NCBI GenBank assembly: GCA_017303755.1
Contig: JAFLBS010000001.1
Coordinates: forward strand, 744,001 to 808,000
Direction of reading: 5' to 3'
DNA: 64,000 nt
From: Flavobacteriales bacterium
GTDB lineage: Bacteria; Bacteroidota; Bacteroidia; Flavobacteriales; Flavobacteriaceae
Shown: piece by piece, positions 50,838-59,312 of the stretch
How the letters are laid out: each line of letters starts with the position of its first letter
How positions within the stretch are numbered: position 1 is the first letter of the stretch
The notes under the pieces: model-generated
Seen by the model: only the letters and a program-made list of their open reading frames with translations
Databases searched by the model: none
Told to the model about the DNA's origin: nothing
Position numbers and translations under genes: made by a program

Positions 50838-51020
50838 TAACCGCAAAGGCGCTAAGCTTTCGCAAGGTTCGCAAGGGTTTGTGTTAAAATCCTCGCGGTA
50901 AAATATTTAATTTATAATCTCTCATTCTTAACCGTAAGTTTCGCTACGTTTTTTACAAGGTTCATACTGACTAAATTCTCTTAGCGTTCCTTGCGTAAAC
51001 CTTTGCGTTCTTTGCGGTTA
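50838..51020. repeat. 183-bp inverted-repeat element inside the bat operon
   Basis: Ends are an 11-bp perfect inverted repeat TAACCGCAAAG (50838-50848) / CTTTGCGGTTA (51010-51020); inside are further GCAAAGG, GCTAAG, CGCAAGG units in both orientations. It splits the operon between the DUF58 gene and the 532-residue gene. No coding frame inside. Confidence 0.65.
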
Positions 51021-51884
51021 TCGGGATTTAAAATAACCTAATAATTTAGTGACATAACTTTCGTCGACACGAGTATTTACGGTTCCGGAGCCACATTTTG
51101 AAAAAATATCTTTGAAATAACTCACTTTGTTTTGATAATTTTTTTCGTAGTTCATTCGGATGGTTTTGGACGATGTATCGACTGTCATTAATTCGCCCGA
51201 TTCGGCATCTTCCATTTCTACAATTCCGATGTTCGGCATTTTTTCTTCACGAATATCGTACACTCTAACTCCGGTTATATCGTGTTTTTTTCCTGCAATT
51301 TTTAATGTTTTTTCGTAATCGTCGTCCACCATAAAATCAGAAATCACAAACACAATTGCTTTCTTTTTTTGTGTTGCTGACAAAAACTTCAAGGCTTGTG
51401 ACAAATCCGTTTTTCTGCTTTTGGGTTGGAATTCGATTAATTCACGGATGATTCTCAGTACGTGTGATTTTCCTTTTTTGGGTGGAATGTACAACTCGAT
51501 ATCATCCGAAAACAATATTAATCCGATTTTATCATTGTTTTGTGTCGCTGAAAAAGCCATTGTTGCGGCAATTTCGGTTACAATTTCGCTTTTTAATTGA
51601 TTTTTAGTTCCGAAACTTTCCGAACCCGAAACATCCACCATTAGCATCATGGTGAGTTCGCGTTCTTCTTCAAAAACTTTTACATACGGTTCGTTGTAGC
51701 GCGCTGTTACATTCCAATCGATCGCACGAACATCGTCGCCAAATTGGTATTGACGCACTTCAGAAAACGTCATACCGCGTCCTTTGAACGACGTGTGATA
51801 CTCTCCCGAGAAGATATGATCGCTCAATCTTCGGGTTTTGATTTCTATTTTACGAACTTTTTTGAGTAAGTCTTTGGTTTCCAT
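51018..51884 (-). CDS. DUF58-domain protein of the MoxR/Bat operon
   Basis: 288 residues. The N-terminal half reads IEIKTRRLSDHIFSGEYHTSFKGRG (read IEIKTRRLSDHIFSGEYH), FSEVRQYQFGDDVRAIDWNVTAR, the DUF58 signature, followed by a VWA-like core MLMVDVSGSESFGTKNQL with a MIDAS-type D-x-S-x-S and FVISDFMVDDDYEK. Soluble; predicted adaptor between the MoxR ATPase and the membrane VWA proteins. Its 3' end touches the 183-bp repeat element. Confidence 0.9.
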   Translation of the reverse strand: METKDLLKKVRKIEIKTRRLSDHIFSGEYHTSFKGRGMTFSEVRQYQFGDDVRAIDWNVTARYNEPYVKVFEEERELTMMLMVDVSGSESFGTKNQLKSEIVTEIAATMAFSATQNNDKIGLILFSDDIELYIPPKKGKSHVLRIIRELIEFQPKSRKTDLSQALKFLSATQKKKAIVFVISDFMVDDDYEKTLKIAGKKHDITGVRVYDIREEKMPNIGIVEMEDAESGELMTVDTSSKTIRMNYEKNYQNKVSYFKDIFSKCGSGTVNTRVDESYVTKLLGYFKSR

Positions 51885-51890
51885 TTTTTC

Positions 51891-51976
51891 TTTGTTTCAA
51901 GTTTCAAGTTTCAAGTTTCAGGTTTCAGGTTCATTCAGATTAACTTTTGAACTTGAAACATTAAACTTGAAACAAA
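51891..51976. repeat. GTTTCAA heptamer array within an inverted repeat
   Basis: Five 7-bp units (GTTTCAA x3, GTTTCAG x2) at 51894-51928; the first arm TTTGTTTCAAGTTT (51891-51904) pairs perfectly over 14 bp with 51963-51976. Lies between moxR and the DUF58 gene within the operon. Confidence 0.75.
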
Positions 51977-51979
51977 AAA

Positions 51980-52984
51980 TTAAGGTACTTCAATTTCGTT
52001 TACGATTTTATTAATGATGTCAACCGAAGTAGTGTTTTCGGCCTCGGCTTCGTAGGTAACTCCGATACGGTGACGCAATACATCGTGAACTACGGCGCGA
52101 ACGTCTTCTGGAATTACATAACCACGGCGTTTGATGAACGCATAACATTTGGCAGCAATAGCCAAATTGATACTTCCACGTGGTGATGCACCAAAACTGA
52201 TGAGTGGTTTTAGACTTTCTAATTTGTATTTTTCTGGGTTACGAGTAGCGAAAATAATGTCTAGAATGTATTTCTCGATTTTTTCGTCCATGTAGACTTC
52301 GCGAACAGCTTCTTGAGCGCGCAGAATTTGATCTACTGAAACTACGGCGTTTACTTTTTCGGTTGCGCCTTTTAAATTTTGGCGAATCACCAAACGCTCT
52401 TCGTCCATTTTTGGGTAATCAATTACGGTTTTGAGCATGAAACGATCGACTTGCGCTTCAGGCAACGGATACGTTCCTTCTTGTTCGATTGGGTTTTGAG
52501 TAGCGAGAACTAAAAATGGTTTTTCGAGTTTAAAAGTCGTGTCACCAATGGTTACTTGTTTTTCTTGCATCGCTTCAAGCAAAGCTGATTGTACTTTGGC
52601 TGGAGCACGGTTGATCTCATCAGCCAAAATAAAATTGGCAAAAATCGGTCCTTTTTTGATGGAAAACTCGTTGGCTTTGATGTTGTAAATCATCGTTCCT
52701 ACTACGTCAGCGGGTAATAAATCGGGAGTAAACTGAATACGACTGAAACTTCCTTGAACCGCTTGTGATAAGGTGTTAATCGCCAAAGTTTTTGCTAAAC
52801 CCGGAACACCTTCGAGAAGAATATGACCTTGTCCTAACAATCCAATCAACAAACGTTCTACCATGTGTTTTTGACCTACGATTACCTTGTTCATTTCCAT
52901 CGTGAGTAAGTCGATAAAAGCACTTTCTCTTTCTATTTTTTCATTGATTGCTCTAATGTCTAAAGCAGTACCATTTTCTTCCAT
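51980..52984 (-). CDS. MoxR-family AAA+ ATPase
   Basis: 334 residues. Walker A LLEGVPGLAKTLAINTL, GSFSRIQFTPDLLPADVVG, Walker B FILADEINRAPAKVQSALLE (20 residues), sensor 1 LVLATQNPIEQEGTYPLPEAQ (read LVLATQNPIEQEGTYPLP) and sensor 2 FGASPRGSINLAIAAK: a complete MoxR/RavA-like ATPase. Heads the operon moxR - DUF58 - (532 aa) - batA - batB - batC - batD - batE, a widespread Bacteroidota unit first linked to aerotolerance. Divergent from the aldo/keto reductase gene. Confidence 0.95.
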   Translation of the reverse strand: MEENGTALDIRAINEKIERESAFIDLLTMEMNKVIVGQKHMVERLLIGLLGQGHILLEGVPGLAKTLAINTLSQAVQGSFSRIQFTPDLLPADVVGTMIYNIKANEFSIKKGPIFANFILADEINRAPAKVQSALLEAMQEKQVTIGDTTFKLEKPFLVLATQNPIEQEGTYPLPEAQVDRFMLKTVIDYPKMDEERLVIRQNLKGATEKVNAVVSVDQILRAQEAVREVYMDEKIEKYILDIIFATRNPEKYKLESLKPLISFGASPRGSINLAIAAKCYAFIKRRGYVIPEDVRAVVHDVLRHRIGVTYEAEAENTTSVDIINKIVNEIEVP

Positions 52985-53151
52985 AAAATCTATTTTATCA
53001 GTATAAATGAGGGTTCGAATTTTAACATTTCAAAAGTGAAAATTTTATTAGGAAAGGAATGTTAATAATGCGTTAAAACTTAGATTCGATTATGGTTTTT
53101 AAGGATGATTTATGATTTTGTTTTAGTAATTTTAGACTTTTTAATAGAAAC

Positions 53152-54021
53152 ATGAGAAAAACAACACTTTCGCCTGTAATTGCGGGCACAATGAATTGGG
53201 GAGATTGGGACAAGAAACTCACGACATCCGAAATGGTACATTTGATGAACATATGCATCGAAAATAAAATTACCACTTTTGACCACGCCGATATTTATGG
53301 CGGTTATACTACCGAAGCACAATTTGGAAAAGCCTTTAGTGAAAGTAAAATTTCGAGAGATAAATTGCAATTGATTTCTAAATGTGGAATTCAGCTTAAA
53401 CAAGGAAGACCAAACTCAATTAAACATTACGATTACTCGAAAGATTACATCATTTGGTCGGTAGAAAATTCGTTGAAAAACTTACAAACCGATTACTTAG
53501 ATGTTTTACTATTGCACCGCCCAAGTCCGTTAATGCAATCCGATGAAATTGCAGAAGCCGTTTTAAAACTGAAATCAGAGCGTAAAATAATTGATTTTGG
53601 ACTGTCAAATTTCACCAACTCTCAAACCGAATTGATTGGACAAAAAACAGACATTAGTTACAATCAGATTCAGTTTTCGGCTACGCACCACGAACCTATA
53701 TTGGACGGAAGTTTGGATTATATGCAAGCACACGACATCAGACCGATGAGTTGGAATCCGCTCGGAACGGTTTTTAGAGAAGATAACGAACAAACACGTC
53801 GATTGAAAAAACTATTGGTTGCATTAGTGAAAAAATACGGAGTTGGTTCGGATACGATTTTGTTAGCGTGGATTTTAAAACATCCTTCAAAAGTGATTCC
53901 AGTAGCGGGAACGGTAAATATTGCTCGAATTCAATCGTTGATGAAAGCCGTTGAATTGGAAATGAATCAACAAGATTGGTTTGCTATTTGGACGGAAAGT
54001 ATGGGAAATGAAGTGCCTTAA
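53152..54021 (+). CDS. aldo/keto reductase
   Basis: 289 residues, TIM-barrel NADPH oxidoreductase of the YdhF type. Seen: GTMNWGDWDKKLTT, ITTFDHADIYGGYTTEAQFGKA (read FDHADIYGGYTTE) with catalytic Asp and Tyr, KCGIQLKQGRPNS with catalytic Lys, LDVLLLHRPSPL with His, and IPVAGTVNIARIQSL in the cofactor region. All four catalytic residues (D, Y, K, H) are present. Substrate unknown. Monocistronic or weakly linked to the AlbA_2-type gene across a CAGTCR-type hairpin. Confidence 0.92.
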   Translation: MRKTTLSPVIAGTMNWGDWDKKLTTSEMVHLMNICIENKITTFDHADIYGGYTTEAQFGKAFSESKISRDKLQLISKCGIQLKQGRPNSIKHYDYSKDYIIWSVENSLKNLQTDYLDVLLLHRPSPLMQSDEIAEAVLKLKSERKIIDFGLSNFTNSQTELIGQKTDISYNQIQFSATHHEPILDGSLDYMQAHDIRPMSWNPLGTVFREDNEQTRRLKKLLVALVKKYGVGSDTILLAWILKHPSKVIPVAGTVNIARIQSLMKAVELEMNQQDWFAIWTESMGNEVP

Positions 54022-54090
54022 TTTAGTTTACAGTCTCAGTTTACAGTCGCAGTTTCGCTCTGTAAACTGAGACTGAGACTGCAAACTAAA
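54022..54090. repeat. CAGTCR-type inverted repeat before the AlbA_2 gene
   Basis: Outer arms 54022-54040 and 54072-54090 pair over 19 bp with one mismatch; inner TTACAG/CTGTAA stem. Built of CAGTCT, CAGTTT and GACTGA hexamers. The second arm ends 4 bp before the start codon at 54095, so it occupies the ribosome-binding region. Confidence 0.7.
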
Positions 54091-54094
54091 AAAA

Positions 54095-55243
54095 ATGATT
54101 AACAAACGTCTTCTCATAAAAAATTTGCTGGCTCACAACGATGAGAGCAGTTTTTATGATAAAAAGCGTCAGTTGAATTTGCACACCAAAGAGGGAAAAG
54201 CTAAGTTTTTGAAACACATTTGCGCGTTGTCCAATTCAAATCCTTCTAATAATTCGTACATTGTTGTTGGTGTGGAAGATCAGGACAATGAAATTACAGG
54301 CGATGATTTTTTTGACGACAGTCGAATTCAGAATCTGGTGAATGCTTTTTTAGAAAATCCACCGAAAATTCAGTACGAAAATGTACCATTCCCGAATTTG
54401 CCAAAAGATCGCGTTGTGGGATTGGTAACGATAAAACCCAAATCAAAAACTTCCTATTTCAAAAAAGGAATTCACACCATTCCGATGAACACTACTTTTG
54501 TGCGTCGTGGTAGTAATTCGATTCCAACAGAAGATAAGATTCCGTATTCCAAACAAAATATTGAAACCGTAATTAGCATTGAAAACAATTCGCGGAACAG
54601 TATTGCGCATACGCTAGACAGCGTGATTGATTTTATGAATTTTCGTCACAAAGGAATGGCTTCAGAATACCATGTTTTTAAAGAGTTGTTTGTGATTTGT
54701 TGGGCTGGAATTCCGAAAAAAATACGCGATAAAACCTTTCTTTCGCGTGTTGATATTGAGTTGGTGAATGAGCAAGTAAAATTGTTTTATTCGGCTCAAG
54801 ACGACGTTACGATTACCTTTGATGAAAACACTTTTACCATTACTGAATACGTTCCGTTGGGATTGAATGACAAGACGAGTTATTATCCGTTAGAGCAACA
54901 AAAATTGTCTTTTTTTGACAATGGGTATTACAAAATTGAAACCGAAATGTTGTTTGAACCGCCGCAGTACAATCGGAAAATGATGTATCATATTTACAAT
55001 TCGAATTTGTCGTTATTATCCAAATTACAAAAAGGATTGGAACTGAACGAGCGCGAAGAAAAAGACTTACTCAATGTGCCATCTACACTGATGATTTGTT
55101 ATTTAAATGGATTTGACGATGCCAAACAAAAACTAATTGAAGCCAAATTACTACTGAAGCAATTCAAAAACCAAGAAGTCTACATCAACTTTAAAGAAGT
55201 AATGCGAGTTTTGCGAAAGATCAAATACGGAAAACACGAATAA
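54095..55243 (+). CDS. AlbA_2 (Schlafen-type) domain protein
   Basis: 382 residues. The N-terminal half contains ESSFYDKKRQLNLHTKEGKAKFLKHICALSN (read ESSFYDKKRQLNLH, KAKFLKHICALSN), SYIVVGVEDQDNEITGDDFF and TTFVRRGSNSIPTED, the AlbA_2 putative nucleic-acid or ATP-binding fold (E...K, I-x-x-x-N, G-V-x-D, R-x-G-S). The C-terminal half has no recognised domain and is mixed alpha/beta. AlbA_2 proteins range from transcription regulators to defence components; nothing nearby points to defence. Conserved in Flavobacteriia. Confidence 0.75.
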   Translation: MINKRLLIKNLLAHNDESSFYDKKRQLNLHTKEGKAKFLKHICALSNSNPSNNSYIVVGVEDQDNEITGDDFFDDSRIQNLVNAFLENPPKIQYENVPFPNLPKDRVVGLVTIKPKSKTSYFKKGIHTIPMNTTFVRRGSNSIPTEDKIPYSKQNIETVISIENNSRNSIAHTLDSVIDFMNFRHKGMASEYHVFKELFVICWAGIPKKIRDKTFLSRVDIELVNEQVKLFYSAQDDVTITFDENTFTITEYVPLGLNDKTSYYPLEQQKLSFFDNGYYKIETEMLFEPPQYNRKMMYHIYNSNLSLLSKLQKGLELNEREEKDLLNVPSTLMICYLNGFDDAKQKLIEAKLLLKQFKNQEVYINFKEVMRVLRKIKYGKHE

Positions 55244-55245
55244 TC

Positions 55246-56424
55246 TTATTGTTGTAAGGTTTTCAACAATCGTTCTTCTTTTTCGCTCAGCAATATACCA
55301 TCGTACTTTTTCCAGAATTCTTCGGTGTATTTATTTCCGTTTTCGAATAAACTTCTCGACTTGTATTTTTTGTCTTTTTCAATTTTAAATTCGCCTTCTT
55401 TGTAATTGAGCGTAGTTAAATCGCAAGTACTTTGAAATGAATTATTGATTTTATTCCCGAATTTTAAGTAAACATCAGCTTTAGACTGATAATAAACCAA
55501 CACGTATTTGTCGCCGTCTACTTTGTATTTTGATTTACGTGCATAGTCGTTGATTTTGAATTTGGCAATGAGAATACTGTGGAGTTGATTGTATTTTTTG
55601 TGATCGGGTGAAAACTCTAAATCTACATCTAAAATCAGCTTTGTTTTTGAATCAAAGGTTACTGTACCTTGAAAAATCATTTCTTCTTCAATTCCTTGTT
55701 TGGGTTCAATAGTGACAATATCAATGATTTTGCCATCGGATAGTTTTTTGGTTTCAGAACTAAAATCATAATCTTCACTTTTCAAAATGCTATTCAATCC
55801 TTTGAAATTGTATCCGTGTTCAATTGCGTCTTGAATGTCGTTGAGATTTACCGACATAATTGCTTTTTGGCGTTCGGAAGCATTTTCATCTTTCAAATCA
55901 AACACACGACTTTGTTTCACTTGAAGATCAGAAGCACCGCTTTTACGTTTCACATAATAATCCACCAATCCATCCGAAAAAGTAGTAAACTTATTATCTA
56001 CACTAACAAATTCGCGGTAATACGTGTTGAGTAAAAGTGATTTTTGCAATTTGGATTTCGACATTTTGACAGCATCAGTCAACATAGTTTTTGCTGGCAC
56101 TTTATTAACTAGAACTTCCTGTAATTCGTAGGTTTGAGGTTCAAGAAACAGTTCCATTTCTTGGTTATCATCGGTTGGATTTAGAGCTACTGGATTGTAA
56201 AAAATATGGGTTAAAAAAACTCTGGAATTAGAATTGGAAATAGTAATTCTAAACTTACCTTCTTCGTTGGATATGGTTCCGACATTAGAATTTTCAACAC
56301 TTATCGTAACACCTTCAACGGGTAATTTGGTTTCTTTGTCTTTGATTACACCTGAAATGGTTTTGTTTTGACAGAATGAAATTGTGGTTAAGAATAGAAA
56401 ACAAAAAGTGACAAGCTTTTTCAT
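55246..56424 (-). CDS. secreted protein with carboxypeptidase-regulatory-like N-terminal domain
   Basis: 392 residues. Signal peptide MKKLVTFCFLFLTTISFCQ, then a CarboxypepD_reg-like beta-sandwich (ISGVIKDKETKLPVEGVTIS, 20 residues, and GTISNEEGKFRITISNS), followed by a longer domain with the pattern KTMLTDAVKMSKSKLQKS, YYREFVSVDNKFTTFSDGLVD and a beta-rich C terminus. This layout is common in Bacteroidota surface proteins related to the N termini of TonB-dependent receptors but here without a barrel. Function unknown. Transcribed from a TACTTTTG promoter at 56446-56453, which excludes the longer upstream frame. Confidence 0.78.
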   Translation of the reverse strand: MKKLVTFCFLFLTTISFCQNKTISGVIKDKETKLPVEGVTISVENSNVGTISNEEGKFRITISNSNSRVFLTHIFYNPVALNPTDDNQEMELFLEPQTYELQEVLVNKVPAKTMLTDAVKMSKSKLQKSLLLNTYYREFVSVDNKFTTFSDGLVDYYVKRKSGASDLQVKQSRVFDLKDENASERQKAIMSVNLNDIQDAIEHGYNFKGLNSILKSEDYDFSSETKKLSDGKIIDIVTIEPKQGIEEEMIFQGTVTFDSKTKLILDVDLEFSPDHKKYNQLHSILIAKFKINDYARKSKYKVDGDKYVLVYYQSKADVYLKFGNKINNSFQSTCDLTTLNYKEGEFKIEKDKKYKSRSLFENGNKYTEEFWKKYDGILLSEKEERLLKTLQQ

Positions 56425-56445
56425 GGAATTGGGTTTTGAGTTGAC

Positions 56446-56453
56446 CAAAAGTA
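56446..56453 (-). promoter_or_regulatory. -7 element TACTTTTG
   Basis: Exact TAnnTTTG match on the minus strand, 21 bp before the ATG at 56424. Confidence 0.55.
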
Positions 56454-56511
56454 GTTGTTTTTTAGGAAAAATAGTATAATTGAAATTGAGTTTGTGTTGG
56501 TACAAATAAAA

Positions 56512-56539
56512 AAACGACAGCTTTTTACGGCTGCCGTTT
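56512..56539 (-). terminator. intrinsic terminator ending the hydrolase transcript
   Basis: AAACGACAGC pairs with GCTGCCGTTT (one G-U in the minus-strand RNA); loop 8 nt; T tract on the minus strand at 56505-56511. It lies 240 bp after the hydrolase stop and could close the whole 59762-56781 unit. Confidence 0.75.
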
Positions 56540-56780
56540 AAAAAAATTAACCCATTTTTTTTGTACTTAATAACTGTTTTTAAGCTAAAACAATTAGCTT
56601 ATTCCTTTTGTCTTGGTGACGTATTCTATTATATAAAACACACCTAATTATAGTGTTTTTTAGTAATGGTTTTGTTAAGTTTTTCGAAGAACACTAAATA
56701 AATTGTGAATCAAAACAAAGCTCGAGAAATGATTATGCTATTTTCATTTTCATCAGTTCATTTATCTACATTCACAAGTC

Positions 56781-58061
56781 TTATTTTTTATTGAAATCTG
56801 TTTTTATGAATTCCAAAAGATCCGTAATCACTTTTTCTTCTACATGTCCTTTAGTAGCATACTCATCTGGATTAGAGGGTGATTCACCTGTCATAAACAA
56901 GTGATTTAATTTTGTGTAGCTTATAAAACTTGCGCTTTTATTCTTTTTTAATGCTGTTTTCCATAACTGAAAATCTTTCATACTCACTTGATAATCGCGT
57001 TCACCTTGAAGAATTAAAATAGGAACATTGACCTTTTTAATTTCCTTTATCGGATTATAATTTAATAAAGATTTCCAATAGGTTGCCGATAAATTTAAAG
57101 GCAATTCTTCATTAGACGTTTGGGAATTAAATTGTTTAGACTTTAAAAGTTGATTTTGCTTTTTAATTTTGATGACTTCCTCTCTCATGTAATCGGTTGG
57201 ATTTAGTTGCAACAAATAATCATATTGTTCTAAGATAAGTTCGTTTAAAGGTCTTGCATTTCCTGCTAAAAGAATGATTTTATTAATCTGATTGGTTTGA
57301 TTGGCAATTTTGGGCAACAAATGAGCACCAAGACTGTGTCCTAAAAGTACAATTTCATACTCTAAATAATCTGGATTGTTTTTGAAAAAGTGAATGATAT
57401 TTAAAACGTCACTTACCACTTCATCATCAACAGTGCTTTTATCGTTGAATGTTTCAGGATACGAAAGTGTTCTTTTATCAAATCTATAGGAAGCTATTCC
57501 TTTTTGGTAAAAATTTTCAGCAATGTCTTTGAACGGTTTGTTTTCAGCAACAGTACAATCTCTATCTTGCGGTCCTGATCCGTGAATAAAAATGATCATT
57601 TTTTTCTGATTATTCTCTTCAGGAATCAATAGAGTTCCTTTCAATTCAACACCATTGCTTTTAACATTAAAGTCCTTGCCTAAAGATAGTTGTGTCTTAA
57701 ATACTTTATGTGGTGCGAAGAAAAAGTCAGTGATTTTATCATTTTCAACAATCGTGATTTTTATATCTAATTTCATGTTTTCAAAATCGGAATAATAATA
57801 AAACACTTTTGCTTCATTATTTATCTCAGTTATGGTTTTAAATTGCCCTAACTGGTTTTCTAATTTTTCTACTGTTTCTTTTAACAGTGCTTCCGATACC
57901 TGGCTTTTTATTGTTTCATCAAAAAAAGAATAGGCCTTATTATAGTTCTTTTCTTTAAATAAAGTTTGAATAAACATCTCTCCAACTTCTTGACTTTGAG
58001 AAAATATTGAAGTAAAAGAAATTAGTAAAAAGAAAAGAGAAAATGGTTTTACTGTTTTCAT
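56781..58061 (-). CDS. secreted alpha/beta hydrolase with DUF3887-like N-terminal domain
   Basis: 426 residues. Signal peptide MKTVKPFSLFFLLISFTSIFS, then an NTF2-like DUF3887 region (FIQTLFKEKNYNKAYSFFDE) and an alpha/beta hydrolase: MIIFIHGSGPQDRD (oxyanion), YRFDKRTLSYP, the nucleophile elbow LLGHSLGAHLLP (Ser in G-H-S-L-G), LQGERDYQVSMKDF (acid) and YTKLNHLFMTG (His). The complete triad suggests an active esterase or peptidase in the periplasm. Last gene of a minus-strand run that begins at 59762; the two unknown secreted proteins upstream may be functional partners. Confidence 0.85.
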   Translation of the reverse strand: MKTVKPFSLFFLLISFTSIFSQSQEVGEMFIQTLFKEKNYNKAYSFFDETIKSQVSEALLKETVEKLENQLGQFKTITEINNEAKVFYYYSDFENMKLDIKITIVENDKITDFFFAPHKVFKTQLSLGKDFNVKSNGVELKGTLLIPEENNQKKMIIFIHGSGPQDRDCTVAENKPFKDIAENFYQKGIASYRFDKRTLSYPETFNDKSTVDDEVVSDVLNIIHFFKNNPDYLEYEIVLLGHSLGAHLLPKIANQTNQINKIILLAGNARPLNELILEQYDYLLQLNPTDYMREEVIKIKKQNQLLKSKQFNSQTSNEELPLNLSATYWKSLLNYNPIKEIKKVNVPILILQGERDYQVSMKDFQLWKTALKKNKSASFISYTKLNHLFMTGESPSNPDEYATKGHVEEKVITDLLEFIKTDFNKK

Positions 58062-58145
58062 TTGTGTTTTGTTTTTTGTTTTTTGTTAAAAATTTTTGAT
58101 TAAAAATGGCTTTCCCAAAAACTTTTGTTGTTATTTCTATGTTTA

Positions 58146-59282
58146 TCAATCAAATTCGTTCAATCCATACAGTATTTCCTTCATTTTGGTACCGTTGATT
58201 TCGACCGGTTTGTAGGCTACATTGAACTTGTCAATTGCGACATCAATATCGGTTTTTAGTTTTTTATATTCTAAAGGCAATTTGGTTTCGCATTGTTTTT
58301 CATTTTCATAACTGTTTAGAATAATTTTGAATTTTTCATAGAATTTGCCACCTTGATCGATAAAATTGTTGTATTGAGTAATGAACTGAAGCAAACGATC
58401 AATTGGAAATTCTAAATTTACCTGCATTTTGTATTGAGCTGTTCCTGTTGCTGCTTTCATTTTGGTCAAATAATCTTCCATTTTTTGATTTACGGTTTCC
58501 CAATCGTCATTTTTTCTACAGCTTTCTAGTGAGGCTATATAACCAATAGGCTTGGTATAATCTCTAAAAAGAAGTTCTATTTCTTCTTTCACTTTATCAT
58601 TACTAGTCTGTAAAAAAGCAGTTTCAAAATAAATGGTATTTAGATCGTTTTGCATACGCAGCGTAAAATCCAAAATACATTCAACATTAGCTAATTCTTT
58701 TTCTTTTTCTTCTTTGGTTAGTGACGATCCCATCATGTTGGTAAAGGTTTGCACTAATGAAACAACTGTATTTGTTCCTAAAATTGAGGTCAAATCGAGT
58801 CCGTTTTTTTTATCTTTTTTTGCCGAAACGATTTCCTTTAGTTTTTCATACTCTGGATACTGATTAGGGTTGGAAATTTTATTGATTTCGCTCAGCGTTC
58901 TAACCGAGGCAAAATGATGATCTAGACTTAATACTTTTTCATATAAAATTTTGATGATTTGCAGTCCTTTCAAATAACGAACTTTCGAAATTTCACCTGT
59001 GGTTTCTATCATCAGTTGTTTTATTTCTGATTTTATTTGATCCTTCTCAACCAATAAATTGATTTTTTGTTCTGGACTATAAGCAATTGATAATGCTTTA
59101 TCCACACGCTCCAATTCTTCTTGTTTGATATCAACCAAAAGTTCAAATCGATGGTAAATCGAATTAATTTCGACGACAAGTTCATTAACAATTTTATTGG
59201 GATCTTTCTCCTTAATTTCAGAAAAAGCATTAGCCTTTGCAAAAAGGAGCAATAAAACCGATATGTATTTAAGCTTTTTCAT
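58146..59282 (-). CDS. secreted coiled-coil protein, unknown
   Basis: 378 residues, not recognised. Signal peptide MKKLKYISVLLLLFAKANAF; the mature part is almost wholly alpha-helical with heptad-rich stretches (VVEINSIYHRFELLVDIKQ, QKINLLVEKDQIKSEIKQLM, and KKLKTDIDVAIDKFNVAYKP near the end). Two Cys (ANVECILDF and SLESCRKND) could pair, with a third at ENEKQCETK. It lies 30 bp downstream of the 149-residue protein and 84 bp before the hydrolase gene, in the unit driven by the TACGG palindrome promoter. A helper or immunity role for the adjacent peptide locus is possible but unproven. Confidence 0.6.
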   Translation of the reverse strand: MKKLKYISVLLLLFAKANAFSEIKEKDPNKIVNELVVEINSIYHRFELLVDIKQEELERVDKALSIAYSPEQKINLLVEKDQIKSEIKQLMIETTGEISKVRYLKGLQIIKILYEKVLSLDHHFASVRTLSEINKISNPNQYPEYEKLKEIVSAKKDKKNGLDLTSILGTNTVVSLVQTFTNMMGSSLTKEEKEKELANVECILDFTLRMQNDLNTIYFETAFLQTSNDKVKEEIELLFRDYTKPIGYIASLESCRKNDDWETVNQKMEDYLTKMKAATGTAQYKMQVNLEFPIDRLLQFITQYNNFIDQGGKFYEKFKIILNSYENEKQCETKLPLEYKKLKTDIDVAIDKFNVAYKPVEINGTKMKEILYGLNEFD

Positions 59283-59312
59283 GATTCGTTTTTTTTATTG
59301 TTGTTAAAAAGG

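Larger units (their letters stand above)
56425..56780. other. 356-bp gap between the carboxypeptidase-regulatory-like gene and the hydrolase gene
   Basis: Contains the promoter of the downstream gene (56446-56453) and a strong minus-strand terminator (56512-56539) for the hydrolase transcript. The remaining 240 bp are AT-rich with no open frame or repeat that I can support; it would form a long 3' untranslated region. Confidence 0.5.

Noticed and set aside
54095-55243. AlbA_2/Schlafen-type protein as a phage-defence gene
   Set aside because: No defence neighbours, toxin or nuclease domain is visible; the family is broad and includes housekeeping regulators.
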